Part shown: one piece after another, positions 21,650 to 33,930 of the stretch | Layout of the letters: each line of letters begins with the position of its first letter | Position numbering within the stretch: the stretch's first letter is position 1 | Assembly: GCA_037576215.1 (NCBI GenBank) | Contig: JBANDB010000005.1 | Coordinates: 4,402,001-4,466,000 of the forward strand | Source of the DNA: Armillaria gallica | Lineage: Eukaryota > Basidiomycota > Agaricomycetes > Agaricales > Physalacriaceae | DNA: 64,000 nucleotides | Direction of reading: 5' to 3' | The notes under the pieces: generated by a model | Told to the model about the DNA's origin: nothing | Database searches by the model: none | Seen by the model: only the letters and a program-made list of their open reading frames with translations | Translations under genes and position numbers: made by a program

Positions 21650-21991
21650 TGTTATGACTTTTTCACCTTTTTCGTTATCTTATCTTATCTGGCATCTCGG
21701 CGCCACGGCATATCGGCAGTATCCCCAATGATCAACCCCAGAACTTCTTACGAAGCCGCAGACAATAGTATTTTTAGAATCCGTATCTCGTATATAAGTA
21801 GTACAGCTCTCAGCCATGTACCCTAGCTTCGAGCTAAGTTTATACACCCCGGACTTTTCTCCTATCGCTTGCCGAGAGACTAACGTTATCCAACGCTCCA
21901 CTGTGACAACCAACGGTATCGTAGGTGACTGCCCGAACGCGAGACAGCCTGCGATCGCCTTGTGTTGTTATTCCTGAGCCCGGACATAACA
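21650..21991 (+). repeat. 3' LTR of Gypsy-1
   Basis: Same length as the 5' LTR, with three differences, all at CpG sites. It is followed by GAAAC (21992-21996), the target duplication. Confidence 0.96.
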
Positions 21992-23855
21992 GAAACAGGT
22001 TGTGCCAGCACTTGCAATACAAACAGACCTGCATTGACATGGTGGTTTGGTATGGAAAAAGGGTTGGGATTGTCATTGGGACCCATAACAGGAATACCTC
22101 CATAAGAACCTGACTGCATATGAGTATTTGGCAATTGCACAAATGAAGGAGGAGTGTCTGTTGTTGCCTGCAGCAGTGCTGGATCAATCATGGCAAGGTG
22201 AGGAGGGGAGACCAGTGGTAGCGGTTGTGCCTGTACAGGGTTGGCAATGCTCTTGACAATGGCAAGTGGTGGCAGTTGGGCCTGTATGTGGTTGCCAATG
22301 TTCTTGAGAATGGCGATACTGGCCTCATGAGACTTCTTGCTGCATTTTTTCTTGCGCTTGGACTCCTTGCCTTGGGACTTAGTGGGGCCTATTACCGGTT
22401 CCTCATCATTGACCTCAACATCCTCTCCACTCTTTTTCTTCCTACTCTTTTGCTTCTTCCTCCGCGGTTGATCCATCTTGGCCATGTCAGCCTCAAACTC
22501 CTCGACAAAGGTCTTGCACTTTGCCCCCAGCTCCTCACCTGATGGAATGTCCAGTGTCTCATCGTCGCTCTCCTGCATATGGTCATTGTCCTGAACCAAG
22601 GATTCAGGAAGTGCACGAGCCATTTTTCTTCATCAGCTGGAAACCAAAATTGTCAGACCCAGCCACTATGACAAAACCACATCTTACTCACTGAAACATG
22701 TCCCTGCCCAGGCCTGGAACAGACTTGTCATCTTTTTGTATGCCTTGGGATGAGCATCAGGGAATTGGACATGCTTGGTTTGTTTATCATAACCAGCATG
22801 CATACTACAGCTGGGAAGGTCAGTGAGCAAATGAGAATAGGAACACAAACATACAAAATGACATTAATCTGGCTGCCCTTTCTTGGTTCTGGGCCTGCAA
22901 AATAAATCAACATGTGCAATCCTAGCATCATCGCAAGCTTCTCCAAAAAGGGCAGAAGGGTGGTTGGCATCTCCTCTATGACTCTGTGCTGAAATGTAAG
23001 GACTGATTGCAGCAAAACGATGCCATGAACACTGACCTCTGTGTCTCTACTGGATCCAGCAGATTCCCCACCTCTATTATCACCTGGGCCCTCACTTCGT
23101 GTGCCTTTTTCCCCTCCTCCTTGGCCAGCCTTTTGTGCTTCTTCTGTTCCTCCTCTGGCAAGGCAGCAAACAAGCTTCAAGCCACCTGTGACAAAGTTCC
23201 AATCTGTCTCCTCCCATTTCCTCCCATTTCCTGCTGCAATTCAGTCTTGAAGGCCTCATCGTTATCTTTTGCCCACCATTCCACTGCTGTATTTGCACAA
23301 GTATATGACACATCAACACCAAGGACATGGCAAAGGAGCAGGTGGAGAGGACTATCTGAAGCTTTGCTCTTTGTGGCTGGCTGGGAGACAGGCAAATTCT
23401 CTCTGTTCTTTTTGGGATGTTTCCATTGGTAATTGAGCCAATTAAATATACCCTTGATGTGGGTCAATTTCAGTCTATACAAGAATGACCAGTACACTCA
23501 CAGTGTTCATCTGAGCAATCTCAGCAGTTTTCTTCAGTACCTAACTTAAATGGATAATGTCTAAATGAGCTGGTGGAGGCAGACAGGTCAGCTCCTTGTC
23601 AATCAGGTCATCCCAGTAGTATCACATGAAATACTTGTTCACAACCATGGATGCATAGTCCTTGGCATTGGCGACACTCTGATTCTGGTAATAAGTGTAT
23701 TTGGTGATGCGTTTATTGAGAAACTGTTCGCATAAGCCTTTTGCCCAACCTTTCTTCAACAGGGGCAGAGTCACAGACAGATAGGTCACAGTAGTGTCAG
23801 GGTTGGAAGGATTTGGCAACAAATTGGTCTTGGTCTCATGTGGCCTGTAAATCAC
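21992..23855 (-). pseudogene. 5' part of mushroom-family gene split by Gypsy-1
   Basis: Minus-strand exons can be traced at about 23855-23502, 23452-23037, 22988-22855, 22810-22688 and 22627-21992, separated by GT-AG introns of about 44-60 bp. Recognisable parts include LNKRITKYTYYQNQSV...VNKYFM.YYWDDLID, PEEEQKKHKRLAKEE, EKLAMMLGLHMLIYFAGPEP, CSMHAGYDKQTKHVQFPDAHP and ARALPESLVQD, followed by a Lys-rich and then a Gln/Pro-rich stretch. The order matches, from memory, a large agaric family of unknown function (central ....LxxxGGPEP....; ....RARALP....; C-terminal Trp-rich domain). TGA at 23622-23624 and 23177-23179 break it. Upstream exons may exist. The C-terminal part continues at 13806. 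Confidence 0.7.
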
Positions 23856-24719
23856 ATGTTATGATATTTTTTGGCATTTCAACAGAAATAAGACTTATGC
23901 ATTTGATTCCACTTGACTAGTACCTTCCGTCATCTTACATGCTAGGACCTTTGATGAACCTTTGACAATGCCACAAACCGACATGTCTTCAAAAAGATTA
24001 CTGGAAGTAGAAAAGCCATCTCTTCTGTAGCTGGTTTGAGACAATTAAGGTTCAGTTGCTGATGTAAAATATTGTGGCTGACCTGCAACTGTACAGTTCA
24101 AACCTTAGCCTTCCTTGCCAAACTTACAAACACCTTATCCCAGTCTAGCAAATCTACAGACTTACAATGACCAAGACAAAAACCAAGCCCTCTTTTGCCA
24201 GTGCCTTGGATTGGACTGATGTGCATCTCTCTCTCAGAACTGCTCAAACCTCATAATACTCTTAGTCCTTCTGATGCACCTCTGTGCTCTCACCTGAGTC
24301 CCCACCCAGTGCCACCAGTCCACTCCAGCTGCTGTCAACATCGGCACTACCCCTCCCCCACCACCGCCTCCTAACACTAAGTCATCATTCTTGACCCCTG
24401 CCACCCTCACTTGGCCTCCCTATACAACCAGCTTGACTGATGAAGAGCATGTTGAGCACAGCTAACCGTCTTGCATACATATCTGCATTGTCACTTTGAT
24501 TGCTATCTGATTTGTTATTTGACGCTAGGTTAGGGTAGGAAGGGGCAAATGGTTTTATGTTTCATCAACTATCATAGCTATCTGTTTACATGTATATTTA
24601 TTTTTTGGTGTCTGGCTATTTGAATGTCTTTTTTTTCATCGCAAGTCATCAACTATATGCACATGTAGTTGAAGCAGTATATTGTAATAAGTACAGAATA
24701 ATTCTACTGGTCCAATCAT
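23856..24719. other. No gene recognised
   Basis: This could be the 5' end or upstream region of the minus-strand family gene. Around 24300-24450 it is Pro/Thr-coding-like on the plus strand without a stable frame. Nothing can be supported. Confidence 0.35.
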
Positions 24720-25190
24720 ATCAATGTTGCCAACTGAGATGCCTCCTTTTGTATGCCAGATGCAGTTCCGCCAGCCCCTCTATAGCAATGCACCAAATGT
24801 CCTGCAACAAGGAAATCATTTCCTTGATCAGCTGCCCTCCTTTTTCAACAGCGTCTCTTCAAGGGGTACATCCTTCAGCCTGCAACAGGTCTCCCAAGAC
24901 TTCATCATGCAATCTTTGAAACTCATATATATGCTCCAAGGGATTGGTGAACATGCCAATCTTTGTGTCTCCATCAGCAAAGTATGTTCGGATAAGAGAT
25001 TCCACATATTCCACTGGGTCCAAACCACCAACAAAGTCATCAAAGTCATGCTGAATCCTCTTCGCATGGGTGGCAAGCCAGATGACCTCCCTGCACTGAC
25101 TTGGAGGCTGTTCAGCTGTGGTTGCCAGTGTAGAGCTTGAGGGTCTAGGTACAGGGTCATCAAAAAGCTGATAATGAATTCATCACACAT
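24720..25190 (-). pseudogene. Coding-like minus-strand stretch, unrecognised
   Basis: One minus-strand frame reads coherent protein (WLATHAKRIQHDFDDF, then GLDPVEYVESLIRTYFADGD, then FTNPLEHIYEFQRLHDEVLG) interrupted by stops. It lies upstream of, and on the same strand as, the split family gene and might be its first exons or a separate gene. I do not recognise a domain. Confidence 0.35.
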
Positions 25191-27600
25191 ACGTCGGTGT
25201 CTGTACCAATTCTAGCACATTCATACCTCCAATCCTGTGAGTATGATGATGGTGTTTGCTAAGTACATATGTAAGCTCGAGTCTGGCTCACCTGAATCAA
25301 CCTATGCACTTTTGAGTCTCCTGGTATTGTTTTCTGCCTCTCCCAGATTGCCTCCTGATTTCTGGATGACAATGGTGAGAAAGATTAGAAAAATATAAAG
25401 CCAAACAAAAATGCTCACCTTGCATAGGACCTACTGCTTTTTTCCTGGTTGGATTGCTTTTTGACTTCCTCCATAGTGTATTTTGTAGGCCATGCCATCA
25501 TAGCCAAGAAGAACTGGCAGAGTGAGTAGCCATACCTCAGTTCCCCATTTTGGCAGGTCAAGTTCATCTGACCATAACCTTCAAGTGCTATATTTCATGC
25601 TTTGACACCCACCAGCAAACACAGGAGATATTTCAGCTGTTCTAACACTATCTCAATAATGGTCTTTCAAGACTCGAACCCAACCAGCCACCCCTCCATG
25701 CTGACTGAAGACCTCAGAATCTGTGTAGTACAAAGTGTGTGCGCTTAGGTGTTAAATGCTTGTCCTTTCTAATTGTATGTTTTATCTGACTGAAACTTGG
25801 ATGTGCTATTTCCTGCATCCAGACACCACAGCTAACTGGGTATTTAGATACAATACTATTCATTAGGTCTCCTGGTGGATAGGTAAGGACCATGGCCTAT
25901 GGGTTGCATGATTGGAGCAGGTACAGTAAATATGGTCTCAAAAGTGAGTGCATCTGCTTGCTGGATTATTTCAGCCTCATGCTCATTCTGTTTTCCAGGG
26001 TCATTTCATAGTGCTCAGTGCTCATTCCAGATGCTCCCCCTCATGTAGTGCTGTCTCAAGGCCTTCCATCGATATCCTATAACTCATCCTGCATACTCCC
26101 CTGTCGATGACCTCACATTTGGTGCCATGTGCATACTACTCTTCTGCACTACAGAGATGAAATCTGACTGGCTTTCCTCAGAGCATGAGGAAAATCTTGT
26201 AGAAACTGTACAGTTTCTCACAAGGGTGGTGGGGTGACAGGTCGGCTTCAATATGCATCTTGGACTTTCAGGACAAAACAACCCTTGATACTCTGATACC
26301 TCCTGATGGCAGGCTCAGTAAGTGCCTAGTTCCCTATCATCACTCAATATTCACTGAATGTATAGGTCAGGTGATTCAATGTCAAACAGTGCTTTCTGCT
26401 ATGCAAAAATTGCTGAATGTATGTTGCATTACAGGTGTGACCCAATGGCACACCTCTCCACAACTGGACAATCGACTTCATGTGTGGTTGGTTCATGAAG
26501 TGGCTGACCATTTGGGAGCACAAGCTCACAGTCAAGTCGGTGTGTATCACAGTGATTTCCATTCATCGTCTCATGTACTAACACAGTCTTTCTTTAGCAA
26601 GTCATGAATGAACTAATGTGGGCCTATCACTGTCTCAGCACAGGTGTCCAACTGGGAGATATTGAGGCTGATGGACCCATCAACCCGACGATCCAATGGG
26701 CCCTGCTGTGTAGTCATTTGTCAAGGGTGAGGCCCCATCACAAATTGATCACACAGGTGGTCCAGCTTGACAGCATCACCATACCCACCCATGAGATGGG
26801 TTGAGTACTCACCTAGCATATTAGGCAGAAACAGGAGGCCGCAGGTGAGTGGAAAGGAGAGGGAGGCCTGTTGTCTGCTCAAAAATAATGTAGAACTCGT
26901 AGCCTTGATGTATTTCATGTATTTTAGTTCTCTGAGATTATTTTCATCGGCTCTGCAAACACCTGTATACCATTATGTAAAAGAGTACTAAGATTGTGAA
27001 TATACTCAAGCACTTAGGAAATCATGTGGAGGAAACAGACTAGCATTGATGAATGGCATTTGTGAGCACCATAAAAAAACCACAAAAGCCCTGTATATCT
27101 ACCTATGCAACAGCTAAAATTCTTTGCCTAAATGCAATCATCCTATGCTAATCTATATCAACACCTGGCTTTACATCTATGTCTAACCACTGCAGAGCAT
27201 GGTCTTGAACCGAAAATTGAGGTCCACTGGCATCACCAGGTTGGGGGTGAGCTCCGCACTCACTGCAAGCATTGCATGACAGAGACTCTTGGTGCGAAGG
27301 TTAGTAATGGCAAAAAATTTGGTTTGTAGGCAAGACATACATTCTGGCACCTCAGAATGTGCTCCAGCTCTTCTGGCCACTCACGAAACCATGACCGGTA
27401 CAGTCCTTTCATGAACAACCCCATTTGGTCACCCCATAACACCTCTTAGAAAGTGGGTGCCAGGTGTCACAACCAGGTGACTTGTTTCTCAGTGTATGCT
27501 CACTAACAAGAATCAGGATTAATACATAGGATAAGTTGCTGAGATTGACTTACAGGACCGTTATCCCCCAGCTGAGTAGTCTATGGGATGAATTAATGCT
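25191..27600. other. No confident gene; scattered coding-like fragments
   Basis: A plus-strand stretch near 26090-26230 reads AYSPVDDLTFGAMCILLFC and SEHEENLVETVQFLTRVV, which looks protein-like but is isolated. Everything else is short and ambiguous. I see no terminal repeats or target duplications. Confidence 0.3.
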
Positions 27601-27836
27601 GGCTCAGAGGGAAAATATCATGTCACACTCACTGGGTCGTCCTCAACATTTTCTGCAGCAGCGCTGGCAAGCTCAGGTGTCTCGCTTGTTACGGGAGTGG
27701 CAGCGCTGCCTATCCTTGCAGTTTCACCTGCAGTGTCAGAGAAAGGGAGGGGAGTTATGGGAGTGGAATCAGTGAGGTTGGCTTCGTTGTTGACATTCAT
27801 GGCTGAAAGGATAAAGAAGGTTTTGCACACAAGCAC
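27601..27836 (-). CDS. Possible N-terminal exon, Ser/Thr/Pro/Ala-rich
   Basis: On the minus strand a Met-starting stretch (MNVNNEANLTDSTPITPLP) continues for about 57 codons and runs into a good intron donor (GTGAGTGTG). It looks like the low-complexity N-terminus of a spliced gene, possibly of the minus-strand series that follows towards 24.7 kb. No downstream exon could be matched, so this is tentative. Confidence 0.3.
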
Positions 27837-28079
27837 CCTTTAAATAGATAGCAATGCATTGATGTACATGAACCAACAGAGTATCTGATGCTTCATGCTT
27901 GGTGTTGAGAGCTTGAGGCGGAAAGCTGGAAGGGTAGTGCTGAGAGTGGGGCTGGGGAGCTTCACCAACAACTGAATGATGGTGAGAGATGAAAGAGTGG
28001 GAAGAAATTTGACATCTCCCATATGATATGACAAGACATATGACTAAGCACTCTAGCCCTTGTCTATGCCCACATGACC

Positions 28080-28200
28080 TCATTGATGCAGGCCACACTG
28101 TAGTTTTGAGTCTAGAGAAGTGGTTATAACCATGAAGTGATTAGGCTACACTGTGGTTGTTAACCACCACCCAAAATAGGGCCTCAAATCAGTGTTACTA
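28080..28200 (+). repeat. Palindrome-rich repeat, copy 1
   Basis: Contains TGGTTATAACCA (perfect palindrome) and GTGGTTGTTAACCAC, and aligns with the reverse complement of 37490-37600, where the same two palindromes recur in the same order with a TTAGGCT spacer motif. It may be the end of a small foldback or DNA element. No target duplication was found. Confidence 0.45.
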
Positions 28201-29349
28201 GGGAAATTTTGCATTTTTGGTCCTTAAAAAATACCAAATAGTGCTTATATTGCTTTCTGTAAATTTTGCTAGCATATCAGTTAGCTTATATAATGCTGAC
28301 AGGTCACTGCCATGGCCCAAATGAGCAGACATGGCTCTGGTGGGAGTGCAACTGCAATTGCCACCCTCTCGCTCATTGTGTGGACCCACAAAAAAATTTG
28401 TGACCTTGGAAAATATGTTTGATTGTGTTTTTAGCCTCTCCCACATGCACACTGCTCATTTTGGCTGGATGTGTCCAGGCACACCAGGATGTGCTTATCA
28501 TGGGACTATAGAATCCAAATCTGGCAGCTAGGCAATTTTCAAAACTTATCCTCATGTTCAGTGTGTTTTAACAAGGCATAGAGATCTATCAAAACATTAT
28601 AATAATATAATCCTCATATCAATACTTTTACAAGATAAATTTGTGTTATCAATCTCTCATTCAAAGAGAGAAACACAATTTCAATGACTTTCAGAATTAG
28701 CCGGTAAAGCAGAAATTCAGACCGATTCTGATTTTGCGAAACAAACTTTGGCTTTGGTTAGGTCAACTATATTTTCTGCAGTGTATAAAAGTATCTAGAA
28801 GTATTGTCGTATGATAGATTAATCTACTGTGTGATTACTGAAGTGTACAGTGGATCATATGCGCTATAATACCCATTTTTAATAAAAATCATATTAAAGT
28901 CAGTAGACGAAGTCAACTAAGAGCTACTAATGAATGCACATTAGGTGCCTTTAAAAACTCGTACATTCAATATGTGCTTGTATTGGTGGATCGGGATAGA
29001 TCGGGTGAGTAGCTTTGGCAGTATCATCAATAGAATTGTATATATGACTGTCTTTTCACTATTTGAGAAAACACAGTGGTGTATGAAGGGGATATAATGC
29101 CCAAAAAGCTTAAAAATCAAGGGAATTATCATTAAATGGCTGTTATCTACTTAATATCACATTCCTGTGTATCAATACTAGCATATTTATACTATACCTA
29201 CTCACTGTTGAATATCCCAAAGGCTCATGGGATGTTGGAAGGAGTTGTTCGAGCAGCAGATGAATCCCGAGCCTTCATTCCACACACTTGATTGCTCAGG
29301 TAAAGCTCTTCACGAGTGCATACTTGAGTGCACTTGCACTTGAGAACAC
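28201..29349. other. No gene recognised
   Basis: AT-rich and non-coding by inspection. It separates the palindrome repeat from the putative left end of the hAT element. Confidence 0.4.
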
Positions 29350-29532
29350 GAGTACTTAAGTATCAAGACACATACTCACCATCCACAGAGACATCCTTGG
29401 TACGAGCAACTCATACCGTGAGACAAGTACTCGCTGTGAGCACAAGTACTCACAGCACCTGGATGTTCACAAGTACTCCCTATATATCCAGCGCAATAAT
29501 ATATAATTTATATACTTATCATGTCAATACTA

Positions 29533-32500
29533 TCACTCATCTTCACCTTCACTGTCTTCTGCTGAATCCCCGACCTCAATAACATCAACACTCCTACCCT
29601 TCGCACTACCACGCAATGACTTCTCGTTGAATCGCTTCATGAGCTCCTTTCGTGGCACGATACCATCAATCTTCAACCAGGAATTCAAAATCACATTTGC
29701 ACGTGTAGACTCTGGTGAGAGATTGTGACGGCACTTGCTTATGATCAAACCTCCATGTGAGAACACATGTTCAACATCAGTAGACGCCGCTGAAAGAATA
29801 ATTAGCATGGGAACAACAAGAGATGCCAAAAGCCTACCTGGCGTTGAAAGGAAATCAAGTGCCATCCGGGCTAACACGCCCTCAGGCGTGAATGTCTTGG
29901 TTTTCATTTTGGGAGAGCGTTTGTCAAGTTTCGCCATCCAATGGGATATAGGATCACCACAATCAAACTGTGGTGCCCTGATATACGCTTCAAATGGATC
30001 TTGCTCCATGTTCCGGCTGAAGTTGTCCACATCCGCAAAGGGATCATCAGAATCCATCTGAGAGACATTAGAATATGAATGACAAACTCATAAAGAACGT
30101 ACCGGCAATGAGGCGACTTCAGTTATCATCGGTTTGTAATACTGAATCCATGTCTCGCGTGCACACTGCTCAGCAGTCTTAATCCATTCTGTCAACCACT
30201 TTTGACTGCGAAAATAATCGAGCTTGTAGTGGGGATGCAGGACTAGAAGAAGATACAGTCAGGACCAGTACGAGCATGGAACTAAAGCTATGGACTTACT
30301 CATAGCTGTCTTCCACATGATTGATTCATCTGTCTTCGAATAATACTTATCAATGATGGCTAAGCCCCGAGAGACGCCAGCATGGACACAGGGTAACAGC
30401 ACCGCATTCTTGACTGCTTTCTCAAGCTCCCATGTGAGGATATCCATTGTTGGAATGACCTCATGAAGGAGTGGGGCTCATGACCGAGAGATTTGTTCAG
30501 TCGCTTTGAGAAAGTTCTGATAGACATACATTAACATATCCATTTTCTCCGAAGTGTTGAACTAACTCACCACCAGGATGGGATGAAGTTGTTGGAGCAT
30601 GGTCCACTCAACATCCATGAGATGGAAACGCCTCAGACGTTTCACAGGCGGTTTCCCCTTGTTGTGATCCGATTTGATGCAAAGTGCATCCAGCGCCGGT
30701 TGTAGATGGAGACCACGTTCGATCACGTTGGTCATTGTATTCCAGCATGTGACAACCCGCTGAATCATCTTGAGTACCGCGATCTTCTTATTTCCACAGA
30801 GGTCAGCAAGTTCCTTTTGAAGTGTGTTCTTATGGAAGATATGCTTGCCAAGTTTTAATAGCTATTGACAGATGAGTTGACACTGTACATGAAAGGCAAA
30901 CAGCATACCTTGGTTAACGCAGTGACCCCCACATTAATCTCCTCATCAGTTAGCTCGAGGACTTTTTCGCGATCCCATGACACCTCCTTGATAACGGCAT
31001 CCTCCTCTTCCTCTAATGTCTTCCGTATATTGTCCAGCACAGTGAGCTCCTTGTCATCAAGAAGATCATCTTCATCATCCTCAACTTCGTCAATGTCGCT
31101 CTCATCGTCAACATTATCTGTGTGTTGTGAGCAGGATTTCTCGGTGGTATTGCTGGATGTCTTTGTACGGCGTTTAGCCTCAAATTGAGAAAGTATAGCC
31201 TTCAAAACTAGTCAATTAACAAAACCAGCATGAGTAATCAAACATACCTTTACTATCAGGTTTAATATGTGAGCAAAACACCGGATTTGAGTCTCACGTC
31301 CTGTAATAATAAGACTAGAGATGTCCTTGAAGAGTATCTCCAGTTTGTCCAGGGTCTTGTCATTGACCAAAGCGTTGTTGCCAGCTTCACCAAGGATATG
31401 CTCTTTGATGCCATACTCTTTAAGAACTTCCATGACCTTTTCAGTGAGGTAAACTCCAGTATGCGCAGCTGTCAACCTAAAGAGAAGTTAGAATGCATGT
31501 GTTGTAGTGAATCGGAGAGCCACGTACTCAACTAGATCCAGTGTAACTACATGAATCTTCCCTTTGTCGCACCACACCAGCACAATACCAAGGTAGTCAT
31601 GGCTATTGGGTGCTGACCATGCATCGAAGGCGATGTGGAAGCAACCTTCATGCTCTTTTAACAGCTCCTTCAATCGTTCCTTAGATACCTCATAGGTCTC
31701 CTTAATATCACAGCCAAGCGTAGTATCTGAATGAATCCTGACTTGGGGATTGAGCAGTTGATATATCTGTTGAAGTTTTTCATCTTCGATTGCGAGAGTT
31801 GGTTGATGAGACTGTGTCATCCACTCAATGTGAAGGAGTTGAAATTTGCCCTCAGTATACTGCAAGGCGACATCCATAATTTTCAACTGCCTTGACGTTG
31901 CGCTCTTGGCTTTCATATCACATCGTTCGGCATGGTTTTTCAGGTTTGTCATGCTTGAATCTTTCTTGGCGCAGGTATGAGTGGTGCCATGTCTACATAA
32001 ACACAATGAGCTCAGACCAAAGGGAAGGAAAGATGGCGATTCACCGTTTTCAGGTGAAAACATATTTGACGATGCCATCTTCGACCTTGATTGACAGAGG
32101 CGAGTGGTAGTGATCGTACACTGCTGACGTCCAGCCTGCTACAGCTTTCTCTGTCATAGAGATAAGTAAAACAAAGTATTTTAGAGATAAGGGACGTACT
32201 GAGGGCCTGCTCGTTCTCATCCATATCTTCTGGAGCTTGATCCCGAGGGCTTGCCTCATCCTCACTCCCATCACCTTCATCCGCAGTGTCCGTGGAGGCT
32301 GTCAGCTTCTGTTTCTTCTTCTTCTTCTTCTTGGTCTTCCTGGTTGAGCAGCTACCTCCAGCCTCGTCAGCAGACGAGGTTGAGTCGAGTTTGCATTTGT
32401 GTGTCTTGGATGCCTTGTTCGTGGTTTCGCCATCTTCAGAATCTGAGGATTTGTTATGCGCATGCTTGCGTGCATGCTGTTTGTGTTGGGTTCCTTTGGG

Positions 32501-32548
32501 AGGCTGCGAAAAAGACAACGAGGATTGAGAGGGTCTGATAGGAGCCAT
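29533..32548 (-). pseudogene. hAT-family transposase, nine exons, two in-frame TGA
   Basis: Minus-strand exons 32548-32200, 32150-32045, 31992-31528, 31476-31248, 31199-30909, 30861-30571, 30516-30300, 30242-30103 and 30057-29533 join to exactly 871 codons. All introns are GT-AG, 45-57 bp. Domains: Lys/Ser/Asp-rich N-terminus, BED-like zinc finger (HTCAKKDSSMTNLKNHAERC), RNase H-like core with HIAFDAWSAPNSHDYLGI and RCFAHILNLIVK, and the C-terminal hAT dimerisation region (ALDFLSTP, then STDVEHVFSHGGLIISKCRH). Two TGA codons interrupt it (32050-32052 within the zinc finger; 30478-30480). The usual second catalytic Asp motif (DNAxNN) reads EAGNN here, so the enzyme is probably dead even without the stops. 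It would otherwise mobilise the flanking element. Confidence 0.92.
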
Positions 32549-33324
32549 AGTGGGAGCGGTTGCAGAGATTGGAGGAAGCTGGGTATGGAGCTCTATTTGA
32601 AGTGGATGGTGTCGGTGGCACGTACTTTGACAAACCTAGGACAATGAAGTACAATGTAAGGTAAGAGGAACAAAACAAAATGGGTAGCATACCGGAGCAA
32701 AGACATCCAGGACCACGGCAGAAAGCCTTTATCCATTTATGATCTTGAAAATGATCTTGAAATGGACAAGAAGCTAGGTAAACGTTTCCTGATACAAGAG
32801 GATGCTAAATGAGTGTCAAAAAATCCTCGCAAGCGATGTGGTTTCTGACTAAGCCTTGAAACAATGTGAGAAGCCGGGACGGCTCAAAGCAATCGAGCAA
32901 TCAATGCTCAAACATTTGCTCGGTAGACACCATCCAATCTAGCTGTGAAGAGGTCGGTCCTTCCCCACTGCTCCCTTACAGCACAATGCAATGACAAGGT
33001 AGCTGTGTACTGTCATTAGTGTACATATGTGTGGTGTAAACAGAACAAACTCACAAAGTTTAGAAATATATCACATTTTACTATCTGAGAGAATGCAAGT
33101 TAGCCCAAGTTGAAGGTCACCCGAAGGAGAGGCCCTCACCTAGTACAACAAGTTACAACTAGCAGTCTAGTACATTTAACTGACGAACTCGTTAGCTTGG
33201 ACAACGAGTCATTGACCCAGCTAAGAAACAAGGGATTGGTATCAGCAGCAAAGAGTAGCTGAAAAGTAAGCAAACGTACCATAAAAATTGCCTGCAAGTA
33301 ACCCGTCCACCAAAGGCTTACTGA
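32549..33324. other. No gene recognised; 5' flank of hAT transposase
   Basis: This should hold the promoter of the minus-strand transposase gene. No clear TATA box or other element could be assigned. Confidence 0.4.
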
Positions 33325-33930
33325 CTAGAATGGACATGCAGCGAACTCGAAGGGAAGGAGGAGTACAGACCTTGGACCATTGAAGTCTGTGTCAAAATTT
33401 AAAAAGCCAGAATAAGTTGTCAAGAGTAGAAAAGATGCACAAGTGGGGACAGTGACGATGGCATGAGTGTTGCCAGAGCAGTGCACAACACATCCATTGC
33501 CTGGCTTGGAGCTGGTCACGAAGTGACCGTGTATTCGTGTAACATCTGGCCCTGTGCCAGAGGAAATGGGCCATAATACTGGACTAACTTCTAAGGGCAG
33601 GTGCGATGAGTGGAAGATAGAGTAACATTGCAGCATACACTCATCACCGAATACTAGGGTCCGGGGCTCTCCTGGCATCACGTCCTATACTGACAGAGGA
33701 TATCAGCGTGACTCGGTCATCCTTGGATGGCATTATGATGGTTTCCAGAGCATCTCGAAGGACCGAGCGGCCTGTCATGGTGGTTTGTTGGACAACACCT
33801 GGCACAAAAAATGATCCTATTCCAGCCTATATCACGCGGTTTCATGGTGCAATGCTGCTTTGATGCTTCGGTGTTGTTTGGCATTGGGATGGTAGCAATC
33901 AGTAGGAAGATTGGATTCGCCCATGGCACA
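33325..33930 (-). pseudogene. Coding-like minus-strand remnant, unrecognised
   Basis: Frames here read coherent protein: GRSVLRDALETIIMP, then MPGEPRTLVFGDECMLQCYS and LPLEVSPVLWPISSGTGPDV. They are separated by short breaks that could be introns. It looks like part of a fungal gene but I cannot name it. If the hAT limits are right, it lies within the element and may be cargo. Confidence 0.35.

Larger units (their letters stand above)
13807..21991 (+). mobile_element. Gypsy-1: complete Ty3/gypsy chromovirus
   Basis: An 8185-bp LTR retrotransposon. It has 342-bp LTRs (339 of 342 identical by eye), a GAAAC target duplication (13802-13806 and 21992-21996), a self-complementary primer site, gag with a CCHC knuckle, a pol frame with protease, reverse transcriptase, RNase H, integrase and a C-terminal chromodomain, and a G-rich polypurine tract. 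It is clearly richer in GC and CpG than its surroundings. It lies inside, and opposite to, the gene at 13189-23855. Several in-frame TGA codons make this copy defective, but it is the youngest LTR element in the window. Confidence 0.96.

Noticed and set aside
13837..21913. 77-residue minus-strand ORFs in both Gypsy-1 LTRs
   Set aside because: These are mirror ORFs in duplicated LTR sequence, antisense to the promoter region, without a recognisable domain.
25670..25700. B-box-like sequence on the minus strand near 25680 as a tRNA gene
   Set aside because: The match to GGTTCGAGTC is isolated. There is no A box at the right distance and no cloverleaf pairing, and the region reads as possible protein on the same strand.
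32300..32345. CTT microsatellite as an independent repeat feature
   Set aside because: It encodes the poly-lysine stretch in exon 1 of the hAT transposase.
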